Source of the DNA: Candidatus Nitrotoga sp. LAW
GTDB taxonomy: Bacteria > Pseudomonadota > Gammaproteobacteria > Burkholderiales > Gallionellaceae
Direction of reading: 5' to 3'
Assembly: GCA_003402315.1 (NCBI GenBank)
Contig: QFXI01000025.1
Span: 25,608 to 89,607 of the forward strand
Length of the DNA stretch: 64,000 nt
The translations under genes and the position numbers were made by a program. Within the stretch, counting starts at the first letter, position 1. Each line of letters begins with the position of its first letter. Below the pieces are notes generated by a model. That model did not search any database. It was not told the origin of the DNA and saw only the letters and a program-made list of their open reading frames with translations. Positions 59,206-64,000 of this stretch are shown one piece after another.

Positions 59206-60432
59206 ATGAATCAACCAAACAACACTAATCCTGCAGAATTAAATGTCCAGCCTATCGCTAATATTTATCAAGAAGGGCAGATCATAAAAATTCAGATGAA
59301 CCTTCACATTCGGGACATATGTATTTTTGATCCTGTAATGCGCTTATTCATTCGCCGTGAAGGGGCTGACACTTATTTGATGGCTTCTGATACGCATCTA
59401 GGTGGAATATTTCTGCCTTGGTTACCACGCGGCGAGTTCTGCTTCAACTTTGAATGGCCAGTCTCACTCCCCCCTGAGAATTATGAACTTGGGGTTTCAT
59501 GGGGAACGGTAAGCAAGGTTCGCACACCGGATTCATTACAATTATTTTCCATTAACGGGATTGAGTCAGCACAACAACTTTTATTAGGTACGTGGAGTAC
59601 CCATCCTGAAACAGAAGCGCGTTTAAATCAGTTGTCATGGCGTCAAGGTATGACCAATTGGTTCCATCGCCATTTTTGTCATGCCGCAAAAGTCATTGGA
59701 GAACTTTGTCTCGCCAATTCTGAAAAATTACATGGCAGAATTTTGGATATCGGTGCGGGCGAAGGAATTACAGATTTGAGTATCGTTCTGCGCTATCAGC
59801 CACAAGAACTCGTCGCCCTGGATATTGTGGACTACATAAAAGAATTACCCAGAGTTTCCCAGGAAAACGGCCTCCCTTTACAAAAAATGCCTGATAATTT
59901 TACTTTCTTGCAACAAAGCTGCGAGGAAATCCCCTATGCTGATGAAAGTTTTGATGTTGTCATCTCTTGGGGCTCACTTGAACATATTGCAGGCGGATAT
60001 CGCAAAACGCTGGACGAAGTTTATCGGGTATTAAAACCGGGTGGATTATTTTTCGTCGCCCCTGGCTTGTACTATTCGGCGATAGGAAGCCACTTGGGCG
60101 AATTTGATCCAACACCACACCTGCATCTGCGCATTCCAGAGGCTGATTTAAAGGAGATGGTAATGACCACAAAACCTACGATCATGGATCGTTCAGGTTT
60201 TAATGTCACCAATGAAGATTATTGGCGTTTTTATAAAGAACTTAATCCTATTCGCCTGGCTGATTTTGAAAAAGAATTGCGAAGCTATGGGTACATTTTA
60301 ATCCGCGCGGCAATCAGAACCAGCGAAATAGTTGAATATGATGCAGCGTTACAGCCATACAGTATTCTGGACTTGGCTGTAGAAGAGCCTTACATAACCG
60401 TTCAAAAACCAGAAAAAAATCTCAATTCTTAG
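59206..60432 (+). CDS. SAM-dependent methyltransferase with N-terminal Wzt_C-like domain
   Basis: 408 residues. The N-terminal 130 residues form a beta-sandwich like the carbohydrate-binding C-terminal domain of Wzt (EGQIIKIQMNLHIRDICIFDPVMRLF ... LPPENYELGVSWG). The methyltransferase core is GRILDIGAGEGITDLSIVL (motif I, about 178-195), VALDIVDYI, FDVVISWGSLEHIAGGYR and EVYRVLKPGGLFFVAPG. No membrane segment. In polysaccharide loci such fusions modify glycan ends, which fits its place next to a glycosyltransferase operon. The real substrate is unknown. Confidence 0.82.
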   Translation: MNQPNNTNPAELNVQPIANIYQEGQIIKIQMNLHIRDICIFDPVMRLFIRREGADTYLMASDTHLGGIFLPWLPRGEFCFNFEWPVSLPPENYELGVSWGTVSKVRTPDSLQLFSINGIESAQQLLLGTWSTHPETEARLNQLSWRQGMTNWFHRHFCHAAKVIGELCLANSEKLHGRILDIGAGEGITDLSIVLRYQPQELVALDIVDYIKELPRVSQENGLPLQKMPDNFTFLQQSCEEIPYADESFDVVISWGSLEHIAGGYRKTLDEVYRVLKPGGLFFVAPGLYYSAIGSHLGEFDPTPHLHLRIPEADLKEMVMTTKPTIMDRSGFNVTNEDYWRFYKELNPIRLADFEKELRSYGYILIRAAIRTSEIVEYDAALQPYSILDLAVEEPYITVQKPEKNLNS

Positions 60433-60490
60433 CGCAAATAGCGCCCTAAAGAAGCTGATTCAAGGGTATTGCAAGTTTGTACGGATTAAT

Positions 60491-63460
60491 TCAACGGTGC
60501 TCAGCAAATTTAAACGCTACGTCACTTATCTTGACACCCGCTTTTTGCTGCATAGCAGGCAACTGCCACTCTAACGTCAAGCGCGACATCTGCCGTTTTT
60601 GAGCTGCGGGAAAAAGACAACGTGCCCTGTTTTGCCCGGCTGACTGGAGTAAGCAGGATAGCTTTTCGCCATTCTCCAGTAATAACACGGCTGATGCCCT
60701 GGTTTGCTGCGGCCAACTTCCAGTTATGGTGAGCTCAGTCGATGCCGTCAAATAACGCGTTTCCCACTGCGGTGAAATCAGGCCGATGCGCGCACCTTCG
60801 CCCGTCAGGTGCAGCTCGCCATAACTGCTTATCAGATGTGTTTCTGCTGTCGGAGTCCAGCCATCATTGCTTTTGACCAAAGCATTACCGAATGGGTAAA
60901 ACAGGCTGCCGACCGGCCACGCTTGCATCGTGCGCAGCCACCAGACAAATTGGTACTCGTAGGCCGAACCTTCCATCACATCATAGGCCTTGAAGTTATT
61001 TGGATGCACCATGCGGTCCCCCACATAACTGCCCCACATCGGTGACAAGAAATGCGCACCGCCATTTATTAGCGCCTGCATGGTGGCATAAGATTCCGTG
61101 TGATCCGGCAATTTTTCTGGAAACGCAATCGTGGCCGGATGAAATTCCACCACGCCCCATTCAGGATCGGTGCGCCGGATGTTGTCGATCAGGCTGCTGC
61201 CGCTGCGTGGCTTACCTTCGTTGCGGCTGCCCGGGCCATACAAAATCACGCCCAAATGGCCTTGGCGTGGCTTGGCGCCTTCTATCGACACCCCGGCCTG
61301 GTCGTTCCAGCCATTGGCACGATCGGTAATACTGACTGCGACATCCGCCTGGATAAAGGTTTGGCTGGTATAGATGCGCGCTGGCGGCAAGCCTGCCTCT
61401 ACTGCCCAGGCAGCGAGGTCGTCATAATGGCGTGCCACTAAATGGCGCCTGAATTGCGTCCATAATTGCTGCCATTGATCACCGTAATCGATGGATTTGC
61501 GTGGCGGTTCAACGGCACTAACGTCCTTCCATGATTGCTTGGCGAGACGGTTTACGTCAGCCAGTGTCAACCCGGGTTCGTGCCGGGAGAAGGCTAGCTC
61601 GCCACCATTTGCGTATGGGCCGAGGTGGAACAACCATTCGCGGTATTGGCGCAATGTGTCTGGATTGTAGTCATACCACTGGGTTTGATAGAACCACGGA
61701 TTGATATACTCATCCGGGTCGAGGTTGACCATCACATAACTGGCGGGATGCGTCTGGTTGAATTTGACAATTTCACGCACGGCGGCTTGCAGGTTACGCT
61801 TTTTATAATCAAGAAAGCGGCGGTTATAGTGGTTCAGGCTCATCATGCGTGCCAATTCCGGGCTGTCGGTGGCACCGGCCAAACTTTTCAGGGCGTCGTC
61901 TGGCTCAGATTTGCCGAACTGGTTCCATTGCACGGCATGTTCGTCTTGCTCCAACATATCAACAATATCCAAATCCGGCGCGGCAAACTTGGAATCTGCC
62001 CAAACGCCGCCATCCAACGTGATCATCAGCGGCGCGCGAAAGCGTAACGCCGTATCGAGTAACTCACTCAAGGATTCACCGCTCATACCCTTACCATTGC
62101 GACTGCGCAGTCGCTCAGGAAAATTGGAGTCAAATATATAATCGGCCTGCTTGCCTTTGGTAGTGCGCATATATTCGACGCGCCCGCGAAAACCGATTTC
62201 GATACAGCCGCCTTGTGTCATGTCCCGTAATTCCTGCAACTGGCGAAAATCATCACGAAAATCTACCGCCCCGCCGGGATAAAATACACGCAACTTCTCG
62301 CCAGGACAGGCTTGTGTTACGCCTGGATTCTTGTCGAGCACCAACGGCCCAGGTAGTACCGCAGTATTGCCCGCATTATCTTCCACCCGTACCTGCAATC
62401 GCTGCAAGCCGGACGGTATAACAGCGGGGGACACATTCAGGCCGTACAGATCGCCCGTCTTGAGCGGCGCATCGCCCGCCTTGTCACGGTTAAAACGAGG
62501 GTCTGAAAAAGCCGATAGCAACTGCCCGTTTTTTGTCAGCGTCATTTTTCCGAGGGGTGTACCCGTCTCAGTTTCCGCATAGGCAGCCCGGATGCCTTGT
62601 TCGTCGGCCAGCCAAGCGCGCAGCGCTATCATGCCAGGTGACATCATTTTGTCATGTTGCGCCAATACCTTACCAAACGGCAGATCGTTGACCACCTGCG
62701 GCCCGACGATTTCGCTGTTATGCCCTTTGCCATCCTCGAACAAAATTCTCAGGCGATAATTGCCGCGCGGCAACTTATGCATCGGCAACACCCCCTCGAA
62801 ACCGCTGGTTGCTGCCTGCGGCCAAGCCGGGAAAATCTTGGCAACGTCATCCCGCTGATTACTGGCCAACAACACCAGCATTTCTTTATCTTGTGCCAAT
62901 ACCCGTACTTTTACCGGCACTTGCCCGGCCACCACCCAGCCACTAATCAAATTGCGGCCATCGGCCTTGATCGGCTCGGTTACGTCCAACATCCCAAATG
63001 GTTTTAAAAAATTAACGGATACCCGGCCTGCGTTAAATACCCTGCCAACGCCATTCACCGCGCGCACTTCCAACGCTGAGGTATGCGGCGGAATAACCCC
63101 GCGCGCAAGTGCAAAAGCATATCCAGAAACAATTGGGAATTTACATTGCGGAAAGGCTGAGGCTACATCGGCCCTGGCGATACTCGGCTTAACGCTGGCG
63201 AGCAACTTACCATTCGCCCACATCTCAACATGGCTTACTCCGGCGGCATCCGCTGCCCAGCCTTCAATATTAATACTGGCTTGTCCAGTCGTATCGATAA
63301 TTTTAGGCATATCCACCGAGCCACGCGCCTTGCAGACGGGCGGTGCCATTTCCATCTTTATTTGCGGCCAAGCAAAACGGGTAGCGCCTCCGGCGATAAC
63401 AACAATTGCTACGGTTACAATTACCGTTAGTAGCAGTTTTTTATTAAGGTAGCTAATCAT
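60491..63460 (-). CDS. Large membrane-anchored protein with Ig-like repeats and a glycosidase-like barrel
   Basis: 989 residues. One N-terminal membrane helix (about 8-30) anchors a periplasmic body. Two or three Ig-like strands at about 45-370 (INIEGWAADAAGVSHVEMWANG, VPSGLQRL-type turns) precede a barrel-like region (about 385-905). That region has VMVNLDPDEYINPWFYQ, DYNPDTLRQYREWL and GVVEFHPATIAFPE, where two Glu could be the acid and nucleophile of a GH42/GH14-like glycosidase. A beta-rich C-terminus follows. I cannot name the family. It is convergent with the methyltransferase gene (58-base gap), and its size suggests action on a large extracellular or periplasmic glycan. Confidence 0.6.
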   Translation of the reverse strand: MISYLNKKLLLTVIVTVAIVVIAGGATRFAWPQIKMEMAPPVCKARGSVDMPKIIDTTGQASINIEGWAADAAGVSHVEMWANGKLLASVKPSIARADVASAFPQCKFPIVSGYAFALARGVIPPHTSALEVRAVNGVGRVFNAGRVSVNFLKPFGMLDVTEPIKADGRNLISGWVVAGQVPVKVRVLAQDKEMLVLLASNQRDDVAKIFPAWPQAATSGFEGVLPMHKLPRGNYRLRILFEDGKGHNSEIVGPQVVNDLPFGKVLAQHDKMMSPGMIALRAWLADEQGIRAAYAETETGTPLGKMTLTKNGQLLSAFSDPRFNRDKAGDAPLKTGDLYGLNVSPAVIPSGLQRLQVRVEDNAGNTAVLPGPLVLDKNPGVTQACPGEKLRVFYPGGAVDFRDDFRQLQELRDMTQGGCIEIGFRGRVEYMRTTKGKQADYIFDSNFPERLRSRNGKGMSGESLSELLDTALRFRAPLMITLDGGVWADSKFAAPDLDIVDMLEQDEHAVQWNQFGKSEPDDALKSLAGATDSPELARMMSLNHYNRRFLDYKKRNLQAAVREIVKFNQTHPASYVMVNLDPDEYINPWFYQTQWYDYNPDTLRQYREWLFHLGPYANGGELAFSRHEPGLTLADVNRLAKQSWKDVSAVEPPRKSIDYGDQWQQLWTQFRRHLVARHYDDLAAWAVEAGLPPARIYTSQTFIQADVAVSITDRANGWNDQAGVSIEGAKPRQGHLGVILYGPGSRNEGKPRSGSSLIDNIRRTDPEWGVVEFHPATIAFPEKLPDHTESYATMQALINGGAHFLSPMWGSYVGDRMVHPNNFKAYDVMEGSAYEYQFVWWLRTMQAWPVGSLFYPFGNALVKSNDGWTPTAETHLISSYGELHLTGEGARIGLISPQWETRYLTASTELTITGSWPQQTRASAVLLLENGEKLSCLLQSAGQNRARCLFPAAQKRQMSRLTLEWQLPAMQQKAGVKISDVAFKFAEHR

Positions 63461-63932
63461 TACATTGTTTTTGTTAATGGCATGGCTTCTGGAGGGGCAC
63501 TAGAATGGATACTTTGTGACAATTATTGAGGAAAGTATATTCCACAAATTAACAGAGAGTGACCGGAATACCCAAGATACAAGTTGCAGTTACTCAAATA
63601 ATATCATTTACGGTTCATAAATAATGCTGGTACGAGATTTCCAATCAGAGTAACACTCAACAGATAATTGACGCGGCGGCTTCAAGTCCCAAATATAAAA
63701 AGCGCAGCATGATGCATGCTTGAAATCAGACTGCCCATTGAGCGCGAGTCCATTACCGTTGCATCAGCATTTTTTTCGTGAGCGTCTAGTCCTCAGCGCT
63801 CGACAGTACGGTAAGACTTAGTAGGACAATCATTCCTCTTAAAGCCAAGAAAAAACTAACGAAAATAAAAAAGGCACACTATTCTTCCCCCAAAATAGTT
63901 GACACCTCCCCCTAACGGAATGGAGGTGTTTT
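63461..63932. other. Intergenic region before the IS element
   Basis: 472 bases with no credible gene. It contains the promoter side of the 989-residue gene and the start of an IS3-type element (from about 63890). A segment near 63684-63715 (TAAAAAGCGCAGCATGATGC) is similar to 13981-14000 (TAAAAAGCGCATCATGGTGC), a possible further short repeat. Confidence 0.5.
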
Positions 63933-64000
63933 ATGGGCAAATCAAGACCGCCGAAAGTGCATCGTTACAGCATGCACTTCAAGGCAACCGCAGTACGTTT
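63890..64000 (+). mobile_element. IS3-family insertion sequence, left end (truncated by window)
   Basis: TAGTTGACACCTCCCCCT near 63897-63914 is the type of terminal repeat seen at IS3-type ends, and a transposase OrfA start follows within about 40 bases. The rest lies outside the window. Confidence 0.6.
63933..64000 (+). CDS. IS3-type transposase OrfA, N-terminal fragment
   Basis: The frame starts MGKSRPPKVHRYSMHFKATA and is open to the window edge. The Arg-Tyr-Ser-x-x-Phe-Lys-x-x-Ala-Val-Arg pattern begins the helix-turn-helix OrfA of IS3/IS911-like elements. GGAGGTG lies 8 bases before the ATG. Cut off by the window, so completeness is unknown. Confidence 0.7.
   Translation, partial: MGKSRPPKVHRYSMHFKATAVR

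Overview
The window reads as a chromosomal segment of a betaproteobacterium, most likely of the order Nitrosomonadales. It carries a 6S RNA gene directly downstream of zapA, a tkt-gap-pgk-pyk-fba block of the type found in chemolithoautotrophs, and a blue copper oxidase / two cytochromes c / NirK operon laid out like the ncgABC-nirK cluster of Nitrosomonas europaea. The moderate base composition and a complete type II secretion cluster would also fit the Gallionellaceae (for example Nitrotoga-like nitrite oxidisers). The family-level placement is inference from gene content only. I see no rRNA, tRNA or CRISPR array.

Layout. 1-1.3 kb holds the N-terminal part of a large secreted surface protein (minus strand, cut by the window edge). 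1.5-13.9 kb is a type II secretion locus on the minus strand, transcribed gspE-F-G-H-I-J-K, then a 0.5 kb gap, then L-M-C-D, followed by a small lipoprotein. 14.1-18.1 kb is a minus-strand housekeeping run (zinc-ribbon membrane protein, prmA, accC, accB, aroQ), followed by a PIN-type toxin-antitoxin pair. 19.2-26.5 kb is the plus-strand carbon-metabolism block, closed by a strong terminator. A HicAB pair with a short HicB follows. 27.3-33.4 kb is minus-strand housekeeping (rlmI, xerC, DUF484, dapF, TauE/SafE permease, EVE protein, 6S RNA, zapA, a ZapB-like coiled coil).

34.3-43.5 kb is a plus-strand copper and nitrogen-oxide region. It holds a two-domain multicopper oxidase, a dihaem and a monohaem cytochrome c and NirK, behind a sigma70-like promoter overlapped by an NsrR-like palindrome. 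These are followed by a DUF1264 protein, another cytochrome c, and a CusB/CusA efflux pair without an outer-membrane partner. 43.7-48.5 kb has two overlapping minus-strand glucan-related hydrolases. 49.4-58.7 kb is a minus-strand operon with three TPR-OGT (GT41-like) proteins, one of them a 1321-residue double unit, and a GT2-type glycosyltransferase. A divergent methyltransferase and a 989-residue membrane-anchored, glycosidase-like protein follow, and an IS3-family element begins at the right edge.

The most interesting parts are the GT41 locus, the NirK operon with its candidate NsrR operator, and a roughly 127-bp MITE-like element present in two copies 15 kb apart. In the GT41 locus two proteins have lost the canonical OGT active-site His and Lys, while the double enzyme keeps both in each half.
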